Shown piece by piece: positions 17,546 to 26,754 of a stretch of 64,000 bases of DNA (position 1 is the first letter of the stretch; each line of letters starts with the position of its first letter). The stretch spans positions 1,674,001 through 1,738,000 of the forward strand of contig NZ_CP133189.1 of the NCBI RefSeq assembly GCF_030913655.1, written 5' to 3'. Source of the DNA: Clostridium sp. MB40-C1 (GTDB taxonomy: Bacteria; Bacillota; Clostridia; Clostridiales; Clostridiaceae). The notes beneath the pieces were generated by a model. The model was not told the origin of the DNA and made no database searches. It was given only the letters and a program-made list of their open reading frames with translations. The position numbers were made by a program, and so were the translations under genes.

Positions 17546-20464
17546 TTACTTTTTTATACTATTTATATAATCATCTAGCTCTAATAGAAGTAATTTTCCA
17601 CCCCTACCAGCTCTATTTTGAATTTTTATATCTTTAATCTCTATATTTTCTTCAACATTTTTTTTAGAAATAAGTTTTAAGCTAGTTAAACTTTCACTAT
17701 CTAAAGCAATTTCATCCTTTATATTGGCACTACTTATTAAACCACCATATATAACCTCATCATTATCCTTAAGGCTTATACCTGTAACTCCAGAAGCTAT
17801 TTTACCCATAGTTCCTATAGTTTCACCTTCAAATCTTATACACATAGCGTTTCTCGTTATTAATAATACATCTTTATTCATATTATTAGGGTTTATACAT
17901 ACACTTATTATTTTATCATCTTCACTTTTAAGTTTATATCCTTTTGTAGATACGTATTCTCCATCAAATTCCTTTAATAAAGTTCTTTTTACATATCCAT
18001 TTTTAGTGAAAAAGAATATACTATAATCTAAGTTAAAATCTGATATTGAAAAAACATCTATAATTTCCTCGCTAGGATTATATTCATCTACAATTTCACT
18101 TAAGTTAATTCCGCTTGCATTGATATTTTGAATCATATTTGAAGGTATTTTAAATACACTTCCTTTATCTCCAAATATAATTATACTACTGGACGAATTA
18201 GTGAAACATTTTAAAGGTTTATGTTTTTTACTAATTGATTTTTGTAAAACTTTAATACATCCTTTTTTATCAACATTTACACTAAAATTTTTATAATCAC
18301 ATTCTTCAACATATTCGATTTCTAAAACTCTATCTTTATTTGAAAGAACAAAAAGTTGAGTTCCTAGTATACTTCTTTCTACTTCTTCAATTAGTGGTTC
18401 TTTTACGTAAAACTCAAGTTTGTTAAATGTTTTTATTTTTATATATTTTCCTTCTCTATCTTTATCACATATCTGTGTATGAATAAGCATTTCATCTTCT
18501 TTCAATTTTAATGCAACTAGCTTAGAATAATTAGTTTTAAATCTATCTAAAGAAGTCTTTTTAATCATTCCTTTATTTGTGAAAAATATAAAGTTCTTAT
18601 CCTTTGAAAACTTCTCTATATTAAATATCGCTACAATAGTTTCTTTATCTAAATTCAGTGGTTTTATTAAATCATCTATTCTTTCACCTTTTTCTTTCCA
18701 CTTCATTTCTGGAATCAAAGAACATTTTATTTGGTACATATTTCCTTCATTTGTAAATACAATTAAATTATCTTTTGTATTAGAATTTATTAGAAATTTA
18801 TTAAAATCTCCTTCTCTATATTCTATCTCTTCCACATTTGTATTAGATCTCTTATATGATTTTTCAGAGATTCTTTTTATATAACCCTCATTTGACATAG
18901 TAATAATTATATCTTCTTCTAAAACTAATTCATCTATATCTATTTTAGCTTCTTCATCATTTTTAATAATTTTAGTTCTTCTTTTATCTTTGTAACTTTC
19001 TTTTACACTTTCTAACTCTTTCTTAATTAAATTTAATAATTCTGTTTCACTTCCTAATATTTTATTTAATGCTTTTATTGTTCTCTCAAGCTGTTTATAT
19101 TCTTTTTCAAATACCTTAATTTCAAGTCCTGTAAGTCTATACAACATAAGTTCTACTATTGCTTGTGCTTGAATTTCTGAAAAACCAAACTTGTTTATAA
19201 TATTGATTTCTGAATCACTTTTAGATTTCGATGCTTTTATTGTAGCAATAATATCATCTATAATGCCTATTGCTTTAATAAAACCTTCTACTATATGAAA
19301 CCTTCTTTCTGCAATTTCTAGTTCTCTTTTAGTTCTTCTAGTTACAACATCTTTTTGATGAATTATATAATGTGTTAAAATTTGTTTTAATCCCATGGTT
19401 TGTGGTTTACCATCAGCAATTGCCACCATATTAAAACTTAAATTACATTGCAAATCTGTTTTCTTAAATAAATACTTTAATACTTTTTCAGCAGTTTCTA
19501 TATCTGTTGATTTTTTAAACTCTACTACTGCTCTTATTCCATTCCTATCAGATTCGTCTCTAATATCAGCTATAGTCTCTAAATTTTTTGCATGCTTCTT
19601 ATCAGCGGTCATTTCAGAAATTATTTGAAGAATCTTAGATTTATTTCTTCTATAAGGAAATTCTTTTATTATTATTCCGTATCTATCATTATCCAATTTC
19701 TCAATGCTTGTTTTAGCTCTTAAAGTTACTCTTCCTTCTCCAGTCTCATAAGAAGATAATAAAGCTTTTTCACCTATAATTATTCCACCAGTAGGTAAAT
19801 CTGGACCCTTTATGTATTTCATAAGTCCTTTTGTATCAATTTCTTTATTATCTATTAAAGCAATGGTGCCATCAATAACTTCCTCTAAATTATGAGGAGG
19901 AATATTAGTTGCAAGACCTACTGCAATACCAAAAGCTCCATTAACAAGTAAGTTAGGAAATCTTGCTGGAAGCACTTTAGGCTCAAGTTCTGTATCAGAA
20001 TAGTTATTTACCATTTCTACTACTTCTTTATCTATATCCTTCAGCATCTCCAAAGCAATATTAGTAAGTCTCGCTTCAGTATATCTCATAGCTGCTGCAT
20101 TATCTCCGTCTACACTTCCCCAGTTTCCATGTCCATCAATAAGGGGCATCCTAGTAGTAAAATCTTGTGCTAAAATTACCATAGCATCATATACTGATGT
20201 ATCACCATGAGGATGATACTTACCTAAAATATCCCCTACTATTCTTGCAGACTTAAAATAAGGTTTATCTGGCATAGCTTTAAGTTTATATGCCCCATAT
20301 AATATTCTTCTATGTACTGGCTTTAGTCCATCCCTTACATCTGGAAGTGCTCTCTCTTTTGCTACTTCTACAGCATAAGGCAAATAGTTATCTGGCATAA
20401 TCTCCGAAAGAGGTACTGTTATTATATTATTATCTACAGGTATTTCTAACTTTTTCTTTGACAT
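17546..20464 (-). CDS. parC: DNA topoisomerase IV subunit A
   Basis: 972-residue type IIA topoisomerase subunit that cuts and rejoins DNA to unlink chromosomes. The start region [25 protein letters not shown] and the catalytic Tyr128 in [12 protein letters not shown] are clear. The C-terminal propeller lacks the GyrA box QRRGGKG; the nearest sequence is [11 protein letters not shown], which argues for topoisomerase IV rather than gyrase. The ATG at 20464 follows GGAACGGAAGGA; an in-frame GTG overlapping the parE stop is less likely. It lies 41 bases after parE in one operon. It is longer than most ParC proteins because of a full-length C-terminal domain. Confidence 0.93.
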   Translation of the reverse strand: MSKKKLEIPVDNNIITVPLSEIMPDNYLPYAVEVAKERALPDVRDGLKPVHRRILYGAYKLKAMPDKPYFKSARIVGDILGKYHPHGDTSVYDAMVILAQDFTTRMPLIDGHGNWGSVDGDNAAAMRYTEARLTNIALEMLKDIDKEVVEMVNNYSDTELEPKVLPARFPNLLVNGAFGIAVGLATNIPPHNLEEVIDGTIALIDNKEIDTKGLMKYIKGPDLPTGGIIIGEKALLSSYETGEGRVTLRAKTSIEKLDNDRYGIIIKEFPYRRNKSKILQIISEMTADKKHAKNLETIADIRDESDRNGIRAVVEFKKSTDIETAEKVLKYLFKKTDLQCNLSFNMVAIADGKPQTMGLKQILTHYIIHQKDVVTRRTKRELEIAERRFHIVEGFIKAIGIIDDIIATIKASKSKSDSEINIINKFGFSEIQAQAIVELMLYRLTGLEIKVFEKEYKQLERTIKALNKILGSETELLNLIKKELESVKESYKDKRRTKIIKNDEEAKIDIDELVLEEDIIITMSNEGYIKRISEKSYKRSNTNVEEIEYREGDFNKFLINSNTKDNLIVFTNEGNMYQIKCSLIPEMKWKEKGERIDDLIKPLNLDKETIVAIFNIEKFSKDKNFIFFTNKGMIKKTSLDRFKTNYSKLVALKLKEDEMLIHTQICDKDREGKYIKIKTFNKLEFYVKEPLIEEVERSILGTQLFVLSNKDRVLEIEYVEECDYKNFSVNVDKKGCIKVLQKSISKKHKPLKCFTNSSSSIIIFGDKGSVFKIPSNMIQNINASGINLSEIVDEYNPSEEIIDVFSISDFNLDYSIFFFTKNGYVKRTLLKEFDGEYVSTKGYKLKSEDDKIISVCINPNNMNKDVLLITRNAMCIRFEGETIGTMGKIASGVTGISLKDNDEVIYGGLISSANIKDEIALDSESLTSLKLISKKNVEENIEIKDIKIQNRAGRGGKLLLLELDDYINSIKK

Positions 20465-20505
20465 TCCTTCCGTTCCTTTCTTAAGGCAATAGATATAAAA
20501 TTTCA

Positions 20506-22461
20506 CTAAAATTCAGCGTATTTATACATATAGTTTCTTCTTGGCTCAACTACATCTCCCATTAACAGAGATATCATTTTTTCAGCTTTAGCTGCATCAT
20601 CTATAGTCACTCGCTGAAGAGTTCTAGTCTCAGGATTTAATGTAGTCTCCCAAAGCTGATCTGGATTCATTTCACCAAGGCCTTTATATCTTTGAATTAA
20701 AGCTCCCTTACCTATCTCCTTTTTTGCTTTAGCTAACTCATCGTCACTATAAGCATAAGTTTTAATTTCTTTACCTTTTACGTTTTTATATACTTTATAC
20801 AAAGGAGGCAATGCTATATATAAATGGCCATTTGTTATTAAAGATTTCATGTATCTATAAACATATGTCATCCATAACGTCCTTATATGATATCCATCTA
20901 CATCAGCATCACTTAATATTATTATCTTATCATATTTCAAATCATCTTCATCATAATTATCTAAAACTCCAGTTCCTATAGCAGTATTAAAGAGTTTAAG
21001 TTCTTCACTAGCTAGAACATTCTCTAACTTTTGTTTTTCTGTGTTCATTATTTTACCTTTAGATGGCATTATAGTTTGAAATCTTCTATCTCTGGCTTGC
21101 TTTGCACTTCCTCCAGCTGAATCCCCTTCTACTACTATAAATTCACATACATCGGATCTTTTTAGTGTACACACAGATATCTTTCCAGCAAGAGGAGCTG
21201 TACCTTTTCCGATTTTTTTCTTTTCTGCATCATTTATTTTTTTTATTTTTTCTCTTCTTGTGGCTGCTGATACAGCATTATTTATGATATTTGAAGCTAT
21301 TTCCTTATTATCTTCAATCCATTCGCTTAATTTAACATAACCTAACTCATTCATCATTGTATAAGCTTCATTATTTCCTAGCTTAGTCTTAGTTTGTCCT
21401 TCAAAAATCGGATTGCTTATCTTAACTCTTACAATAGCCGTTAAACCTTCTCTAATGTCATCTCCTTCAAAGCCTTTATCCTTCTCCTTTACTATATTTA
21501 ATTTTTTTGCCCATTCCTTAAAGGCTCTAGTCATACCTGTTTTAAACCCAGCCTCATGACTTCCTGATTCCGTTGTAGGTATATTATTTACATAACTTGC
21601 TATATTTTCAGTAGTTGAATCTGTAAACTGCATACAAACTTCACCATACACTCTTATTCCATTAACCTCTTTTTCTCCCTCAAAAAGTATAGGTTCTTTA
21701 TGTATTGCTGTCTTACTTTCATTTAAATAATCTATAAAGTCTAAAAGTCCTCTTTCCGAATGATATTTTTTAACTACAGACTCTTCTTTTCTATCATCTA
21801 TCAATATTAAAGTTATTCCTTTATTTTGAAAAGCTAACTCCTGAAGCCTTTCATCTATTACATCAAATTTAAAATCTGTAGTACTAAAAATCTCTTTATC
21901 TGGTTTAAAAGTTATTTTGCTCCCAGTCTCTTGTGTATTTGCTACAACTTCTAGTTTAGTTGTAGGAACTCCTGGCATATTTCTATTTAGTTCTTTATCA
22001 AGGGCATACTCAAATCTTTGCTTATATACATTGCCTTTTTGTCTTACCTCTACCTCAAGCCATTCTGATAAAGCATTTACAACAGCAGCTCCAACTCCAT
22101 GTAAACCTCCAGAAGTTTTATAATTCTTATTATTAAATTTACCTCCTGTATGAAGTTCAGTGAATACCATCTCTACTCCTGATTTTTTTTTAACAGGATG
22201 TATTCCTGTCGGTATTCCTCTACCATTATCTACAATAGTAACGCTTTTATCTTTATTTAAAATAACCTTAACTTCATTTCCATATCCATTAGCTATCTCA
22301 TCTATAGCATTATCAAGAATTTCCCAAATACAATGATGTAATCCTTTTACCCCTGTAGAACCAATATACATTCCCGGTCTTACCCTTACTGGCTCTAATT
22401 TTTCTAAAGACGTTAAATCCATTACATCGTAGGAAATATTGTTTTTGTTATCTAAATTCAT
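20506..22461 (-). CDS. parE: DNA topoisomerase IV subunit B
   Basis: 651-residue ATPase subunit of topoisomerase IV. The GHKL ATP site shows EILDNAIDEIANG, IVDNGRGIPTGIHP and GLHGVGAAVVNALS. The TOPRIM domain has VEGDSAGGSAKQARDR and DADVDGYHIRTL, and the C-terminus RYKGLGEMNPDQLWETTLNPETRTL is typical. The ATG at 22461 follows GGAGGTTAAT. It pairs with parC immediately downstream. GyrB is close in sequence, but its place beside an A subunit without the GyrA box favours ParE. Confidence 0.93.
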   Translation of the reverse strand: MNLDNKNNISYDVMDLTSLEKLEPVRVRPGMYIGSTGVKGLHHCIWEILDNAIDEIANGYGNEVKVILNKDKSVTIVDNGRGIPTGIHPVKKKSGVEMVFTELHTGGKFNNKNYKTSGGLHGVGAAVVNALSEWLEVEVRQKGNVYKQRFEYALDKELNRNMPGVPTTKLEVVANTQETGSKITFKPDKEIFSTTDFKFDVIDERLQELAFQNKGITLILIDDRKEESVVKKYHSERGLLDFIDYLNESKTAIHKEPILFEGEKEVNGIRVYGEVCMQFTDSTTENIASYVNNIPTTESGSHEAGFKTGMTRAFKEWAKKLNIVKEKDKGFEGDDIREGLTAIVRVKISNPIFEGQTKTKLGNNEAYTMMNELGYVKLSEWIEDNKEIASNIINNAVSAATRREKIKKINDAEKKKIGKGTAPLAGKISVCTLKRSDVCEFIVVEGDSAGGSAKQARDRRFQTIMPSKGKIMNTEKQKLENVLASEELKLFNTAIGTGVLDNYDEDDLKYDKIIILSDADVDGYHIRTLWMTYVYRYMKSLITNGHLYIALPPLYKVYKNVKGKEIKTYAYSDDELAKAKKEIGKGALIQRYKGLGEMNPDQLWETTLNPETRTLQRVTIDDAAKAEKMISLLMGDVVEPRRNYMYKYAEF

Positions 22462-22715
22462 ATTAACCTCCAATAAAACTCTTTTATATTAGTATCTGTT
22501 TTAAAAGGTTGTAAAGAACACATCCTTTTAAAACTTTCTTTAGTATTCTTAATGGTATGTTCTAAATTTACTACTTTTTCGGAAAACAAAACACATGTTC
22601 TCACATCTAAAAAACTACATTCTATTTTAACCATTTTCTTTATTATTTACAAGTTGATTTTATATTTGTTCCATAAAATTCATACCTTACTCCTATATTC
22701 CTATATTATATAAGA

Positions 22716-22753
22716 AACCTCACCAGTATGCACCTATTACATATAGTGAGGTT
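22716..22753 (-). terminator. Terminator hairpin upstream of parE
   Basis: Stem AACCTCAC / GTGAGGTT with a 22-base loop; the minus strand continues TTCTTATATAA. It would end transcription from the 128-residue membrane protein gene. Confidence 0.55.
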
Positions 22754-22778
22754 AATATCTAAATTATAGTTGTTCTTC

Positions 22779-22894
22779 TTTATCCGATGTCTAGTCATTC
22801 TAATATCCCTCCTTTCTTTAAAGTAGGGATAAAGAATGTCACAACCCTGGATAACGCTTTCTAAAGAATAGAACTCCTAAGAATCCTGTTTATT
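22779..22894. repeat. Repeat family B copy 3, reverse orientation
   Basis: Begins TTTATCCGATGTCTAGTC and ends GAATCCTGTTTA, the reverse complement pattern of copies at 8661 and 51057. It is diverged, with its own compensated hairpin ATCCCTCC / TAGGGAT. Its right end lies inside the coding region at 22877-23263 and supplies the last residues and stop of that gene. Confidence 0.7.
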
Positions 22895-23263
22895 AGTAGG
22901 TGGCATAAAAACAGCACAGAGTCTAATAAGCTGTCTTAGATTTTCTTCTGGAACATTATTTTCAAAATTCAAAGCATCTATAGCTTCTTTAGCTAAAATA
23001 ACAGCTTTTTCCTCTTTTATTCTATTATCTTCATCACGATAATTAACTTCTACATAATTAACCGACTCAGAAATGGCTCTTAATACATTTTTACCATTTG
23101 CTGCAATATTATCACTACTACCTAAAAAATCTAATAACGTGCGCGCTATTCCAAAATAATCCTCACTTATATTCAATCCCTTATCTCTAATCAAATATAC
23201 AAAATAAGCTAGACCTATAACAAGTAAAACTACTAAAACATATTGAAGAACTATTTGTGTCAT
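22877..23263 (-). CDS. Small single-pass membrane protein, holin LLH-like
   Basis: 128 residues: an N-terminal membrane helix (VLQYVLVVLLVIGLAYFVYLI), then a soluble helical region rich in charge (SESVNYVEVNYRDEDNRIKEEKAVILAKEA). The layout resembles phage holins of the LLH type, but no phage genes are nearby, so the name is tentative. The final codons KQDS-stop come from an adjoining family B repeat, which means the C-terminus has been remodelled. Start at 23263 follows GGGGGGACTTTGTA. Function unknown. Confidence 0.6.
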   Translation of the reverse strand: MTQIVLQYVLVVLLVIGLAYFVYLIRDKGLNISEDYFGIARTLLDFLGSSDNIAANGKNVLRAISESVNYVEVNYRDEDNRIKEEKAVILAKEAIDALNFENNVPEENLRQLIRLCAVFMPPTNKQDS

Positions 23264-23395
23264 TACAAAGTCCCCCCTTAAAACACCCTCATATTATAAT
23301 ATATGCTTTTATATCAAAAAGGGACATGTTGTATTTATTTATTTTATTAGTTTATTAAACATTCTATTTTATAAACTGATCTCATTTAAATGACT

Positions 23396-24193
23396 CTAGT
23401 CTTCAATATTAGTTCTTTTATTAAGAATTAAAAAACCTAAAATCATTATAATAACTCCACTAAAAGTAACTATACATTGAAATGAAAAATAATTTGCTAA
23501 CTTCAAATTTTCCATATAAGTTGAAACAAAAATTCCCAATGTATTATTTATTAAATGAGCAAAAATACTTAAATATATTGATTTTGTACTTAAATATATT
23601 ATACCTAAAATTAGTCCTAATAAAAATGCATTTATTCCTTGAACTAAATTCATATGAATTAAGGCAAATAAAAATGAAGAAATAATAATAGCTAATTTCT
23701 CATTTAAAGCTTTAGCCATACCATTTAATATTATTCCTCTAAACAGTATTTCTTCAAATATAGGAGCTACAATGCAAACCGATATAAAAAAGATTAAAGG
23801 TGTTGAAGCTAGTTCTTCAAAAGCTTTCTCTACAATTGGATTTACATCTAATTTATTAACAAAGCTACCTATACTATATTCATAAAAAAGTCTGAACCCA
23901 ATAATTATAAAAATAGTAATAATAAAATACCTAACCTTTATTTTTTTATGACCGCTTCCTTCACTAAACTTTTGGGCAAATAATTTTAATATAACTACTA
24001 TAGAAAAATATTTAAGTAATATTCCTACAATAAGATTACCATATGCAAGTGTTTTTCCATTTCTAACAAATTGATAAAAACTCATACCAAACACTTCAAT
24101 AAAAATTGAAATTATTATTATTAATACTGCTTTTAATATTCCAATCTTGTATACTCTTATTTTGCCACTTTCTATTGCTTTAACCAAATTCAT
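23396..24193 (-). CDS. CPBP family intramembrane metalloprotease
   Basis: 265-residue multi-span protein with the Abi/CAAX-protease signature: motif 1 PIFEEILFRGII (EExxxR), motif 2 SSFLFALIHMN (FxxxH) and motif 3 IYLSIFAHLINNTLG (HxxxN). These residues form the buried active site of CPBP (Rce1-like) proteases. Bacterial members act in bacteriocin self-immunity or on unknown substrates. Seven or eight membrane segments are predicted. The start at 24193 is preceded by AGAAGGGGGAAAAAT. It is divergent from the coiled-coil gene at 24386, and no bacteriocin gene was seen beside it. Confidence 0.88.
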   Translation of the reverse strand: MNLVKAIESGKIRVYKIGILKAVLIIIISIFIEVFGMSFYQFVRNGKTLAYGNLIVGILLKYFSIVVILKLFAQKFSEGSGHKKIKVRYFIITIFIIIGFRLFYEYSIGSFVNKLDVNPIVEKAFEELASTPLIFFISVCIVAPIFEEILFRGIILNGMAKALNEKLAIIISSFLFALIHMNLVQGINAFLLGLILGIIYLSTKSIYLSIFAHLINNTLGIFVSTYMENLKLANYFSFQCIVTFSGVIIMILGFLILNKRTNIED

Positions 24194-24385
24194 ATATTAT
24201 TTTTCCCCCTTCTATAAAATATAATAACTTTTAGATAATTTATTAAATTTCTCTCATTAAACTATATTATCTAATCCTATCAATTATTTTCTTCTCCTTG
24301 TTACGTTTTTGTAACTTTACTTTATGACAAAATGGTATATAATATTGTCGAATGTATTTCTAAATATATCGAAGGAGAAATAATT

Positions 24386-24664
24386 ATGCAAAATATTAGA
24401 TCAAGTGGAAGAAAAAAATCCTTATACAAAAAAAGAATCCTAAGTTTGATTATAACATGTACTATAGTAATTATTGCATTATTTATCAATTTTTTTAATG
24501 GTCCTAAAATAGAAGAATACAAATCTCAAAATAATCAACTTAAAACCGAATTACAAAAACTAAAAGAACAAAATGCTAATCTTTCAGAAAAAAATTCTAA
24601 ATTAAACAAAGATTATTCAGACGTTAAAGCAAAATCTGAAGAAATGCCAAAAGTATCTAAATAA
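24386..24664 (+). CDS. Small membrane-anchored coiled-coil protein
   Basis: 92 residues starting at the ATG at 24386 behind GAAGGAG. A basic N-terminus (SSGRKKSLYKKRI) precedes one membrane helix (LSLIITCTIVIIALFINFF), then an extracellular coiled coil (QNNQLKTELQKLKEQNANLSEKNSK broken here for length) ending at a short tail. Layout is like FtsL/DivIC-type bitopic proteins. It lies 23 bases upstream of a polysaccharide deacetylase with the same design of membrane helix plus coiled coil, so the two may form a complex. Function otherwise unknown. Confidence 0.75.
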   Translation: MQNIRSSGRKKSLYKKRILSLIITCTIVIIALFINFFNGPKIEEYKSQNNQLKTELQKLKEQNANLSEKNSKLNKDYSDVKAKSEEMPKVSK

Positions 24665-24687
24665 TATTTTAAGTGGGTGGTAATTTT

Positions 24688-25581
24688 ATGAGTACTAAAA
24701 AGTCCAATAAAACGTTAAAAATTGTACAAGTTGCCTTGTTTGCTATATTAATCTTTTGCATCTCTAATATAGCTATAGCTGAAAGTAAAGTTATTAAAGT
24801 AAAAAGTGAAAATAAAAATTTATCAAAACAAATAAACGAAATAAAAAATACTAACCAAAAGCTTAATGAAGAAAATCAAAAACTTCAATCTTCTATAGAT
24901 GAAAAAAAATCTTCTTATGAAGAAAAAATGAAAGATGTAAAAATAGCTTACTTAACATTTGATGATGGTCCATCCAAAAACACATTAGATATATTAAAAA
25001 CTTTGAAAGAATACAATGTAAAAGCTACTTTTTTCGTGAATGGTCATGAAGAGCTAACTCCTTTATATAAGAAAATAGCTGAAGAAGGACATGCTCTTGC
25101 TAATCATACTTATAGTCATAATTATAAAACTATATATTCCTCTGTTAATAATTTTGAAAATGATATTAAAAAACTTGATAAATTCTTAACTCAAATTACA
25201 GGCAAAGAACCTACTCATGTATTTAGATTCCCAGGAGGATCTAATAATACAGTAAGTAGAAAATATGGTGGCAAAACAATAATGAAAGACATTATAAAAG
25301 AAATGGATAAAGAAGGCTATGTATATTTTGATTGGAACGTAGATTCTACAGACGCATCAGCATTTCGTCAAAATAAAGATAAAATTGTTAGTTCTGTAAT
25401 AAATCAAAGTAAACATACTAACAAAGCTGTTGTACTTATGCATGATCTAAATCCTAAAACCACAACGGTCCAAGCCTTACCAGAAATTATAAACGGTCTT
25501 AAAGCACAAGGATTTGTTTTTGATGTAATGTCTAAGAATTCACCTCAAACTCAATTTGTAAAAGTAAACAATGTAAAATAA
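24688..25581 (+). CDS. Membrane-anchored polysaccharide deacetylase (NodB domain)
   Basis: About 297 residues. An N-terminal membrane helix (VQVALFAILIFCISNIAIA) leads into a coiled coil rich in Asn, Lys and Glu (residues about 35-85), then a NodB deacetylase domain. Catalytic motifs are complete: TFDDGPSK, HTYSHNYK (metal histidines), RFPGGSNN, DWNVDST and VVLMHD. It removes acetyl groups from peptidoglycan or another glycan outside the cell, requiring a divalent metal. The ATG at 24688 follows GGGTGG; an in-frame GTG is 15 bases earlier. It is probably co-transcribed with the small coiled-coil protein upstream. Confidence 0.9.
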   Translation: MSTKKSNKTLKIVQVALFAILIFCISNIAIAESKVIKVKSENKNLSKQINEIKNTNQKLNEENQKLQSSIDEKKSSYEEKMKDVKIAYLTFDDGPSKNTLDILKTLKEYNVKATFFVNGHEELTPLYKKIAEEGHALANHTYSHNYKTIYSSVNNFENDIKKLDKFLTQITGKEPTHVFRFPGGSNNTVSRKYGGKTIMKDIIKEMDKEGYVYFDWNVDSTDASAFRQNKDKIVSSVINQSKHTNKAVVLMHDLNPKTTTVQALPEIINGLKAQGFVFDVMSKNSPQTQFVKVNNVK

Positions 25582-25586
25582 TACCT

Positions 25587-25640
25587 AGGTTTCTAAGATT
25601 CAAGTTTTAATTTAATCTGAATCTTAGAAACCTTTATTTA
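25587..25640 (+). terminator. Terminator after the deacetylase gene
   Basis: Perfect 16-bp stem AGGTTTCTAAGATTCA / TGAATCTTAGAAACCT with a 15-base loop, then TTATTTA. Confidence 0.88.
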
Positions 25641-25745
25641 CATGATTGTAGCCCCCCCTGTATTTTAAATAAATAAGTGATTCACACAAAATCCAAATTT
25701 TAGTTCACTAATTAAATTTTGTATATCTAAAAACAAGAGCCTTAG

Positions 25746-26339
25746 TTACAAAGCCTTTACTCTACTCTTATTAATAATTAATTGAATAAATTCCTCTATA
25801 AACTTTTTTTCTTCTTCATTTATTCTTTTATCTCCCATATCCCCAGAGTAATGTATTAATCCATAAGCCGGACTACTCTTAATATTATCTAAGTTAGCTG
25901 GAACAGGAACAGACATCATACCTAAATGTTGGCCAAAAGTATTTATTGCTTTAAGACAAACATCACCACTTCCTTCAGAATTACCACAAGAAGTAAAAGC
26001 TATTAATCTTTTACCAAATAAACTAGCATCTTTCCATAATGGAGAAAAAGAATCCATAAAAGCTTTCATTTCTGCAGACACATTTCCAAAATAGGTTGGA
26101 CATCCTAAAAAAATATAATCACTTTCTAAAACTTTATCTAAACTAACAATAGGAACTTGTACAATTTCTTCTAAATAGTCATTTACAACAGGAAATTTTT
26201 TCGATAGTTCTACTAAATCATCATCTTTAACTCTAAAAATCTCTACATCTGCTCCGTTTTTTCTCAAATTGTAATATATATTTCTAGCCATTAAATAAGT
26301 ATTACCACAAACACTATGAAAAATAACAATAGCTTTCAT
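25746..26339 (-). CDS. Flavodoxin family protein
   Basis: 197-residue flavodoxin-like protein. The FMN phosphate loop is HSVCGNTYLMAR (a T/SxTGNT variant) at residues 8-19, with SDYIFLGCPTYFGNVSAEMKAFMD and FTSCGNSEGSGD as the isoalloxazine-binding loops. It should carry electrons or act as an NAD(P)H:flavin or quinone reductase. It stands alone, with its start followed closely by AGGTAAGTT upstream. No partner oxidoreductase is adjacent. Confidence 0.85.
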   Translation of the reverse strand: MKAIVIFHSVCGNTYLMARNIYYNLRKNGADVEIFRVKDDDLVELSKKFPVVNDYLEEIVQVPIVSLDKVLESDYIFLGCPTYFGNVSAEMKAFMDSFSPLWKDASLFGKRLIAFTSCGNSEGSGDVCLKAINTFGQHLGMMSVPVPANLDNIKSSPAYGLIHYSGDMGDKRINEEEKKFIEEFIQLIINKSRVKAL

Positions 26340-26500
26340 AACTTACCTCCATTATATTCTATTTTATATGTATATTATATGAAACAACCTAGTTATTATC
26401 AAACAAACTATACTGTATTTACACTATTTCTCATAAGTAATTGTATTATTTAATGTATTCCAAATTTTTCACACCTATAAAAAACTTTATGTTACCATTT

Positions 26501-26670
26501 AATTGAGGAAATTGCATAATTAAAAACTTAGAATGCGAAATGTAAGTTTTGTCCCATGTTTACAACCCTGAATAACAGATTCTAACCCTAAAAAGATAAA
26601 TTTTTCAAGCATTGAACAATAAAACTTGCATGTAACTATGCATTTCGCAAATTATGCAATTTCCTCAATT
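26501..26670. repeat. Repeat family A copy 2 (170 bp)
   Basis: Best preserved ends of the family: AATTGAGGAAATTGCATAAT on the left and the reverse complement ATTATGCAATTTCCTCAATT on the right. The interior has a piece of family B (GTTTACAACCCTGAATAACAG, then TTCTAA). It lies in a 415-base gap between flavodoxin and acetolactate synthase; the rest of the gap holds the terminator below and AT-rich sequence. Confidence 0.85.
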
Positions 26671-26697
26671 ATCTATTTTAAGTAACATATTTATAGA

Positions 26698-26743
26698 ATA
26701 AAAAAGCTGCACATATAAATTTAATTATCTATATGATACAGCT
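26698..26743 (-). terminator. Terminator after acetolactate synthase
   Basis: Imperfect stem AAGCTGCACATATA / TATATGATACAGCTT; on the minus strand it ends in TTTTTTATTC. It lies just after the acetolactate synthase stop. Confidence 0.7.
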
Positions 26744-26754
26744 TATAAGAGTTT

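Noticed and set aside
22877-23263. Prophage remnant based on the holin-like protein
   Set aside because: No other phage gene is nearby, and the single membrane helix plus charged tail is too general for a phage call.
23482-23685. Plus-strand frames opposite the CPBP protease and other large genes
   Set aside because: Antisense shadows of well-supported minus-strand genes; no start sites or family features.
24300-24315. GTTAC-N6-GTAAC dyad between CPBP protease and the coiled-coil gene
   Set aside because: Short arms and no second copy or fixed promoter spacing; chance is likely in this composition.
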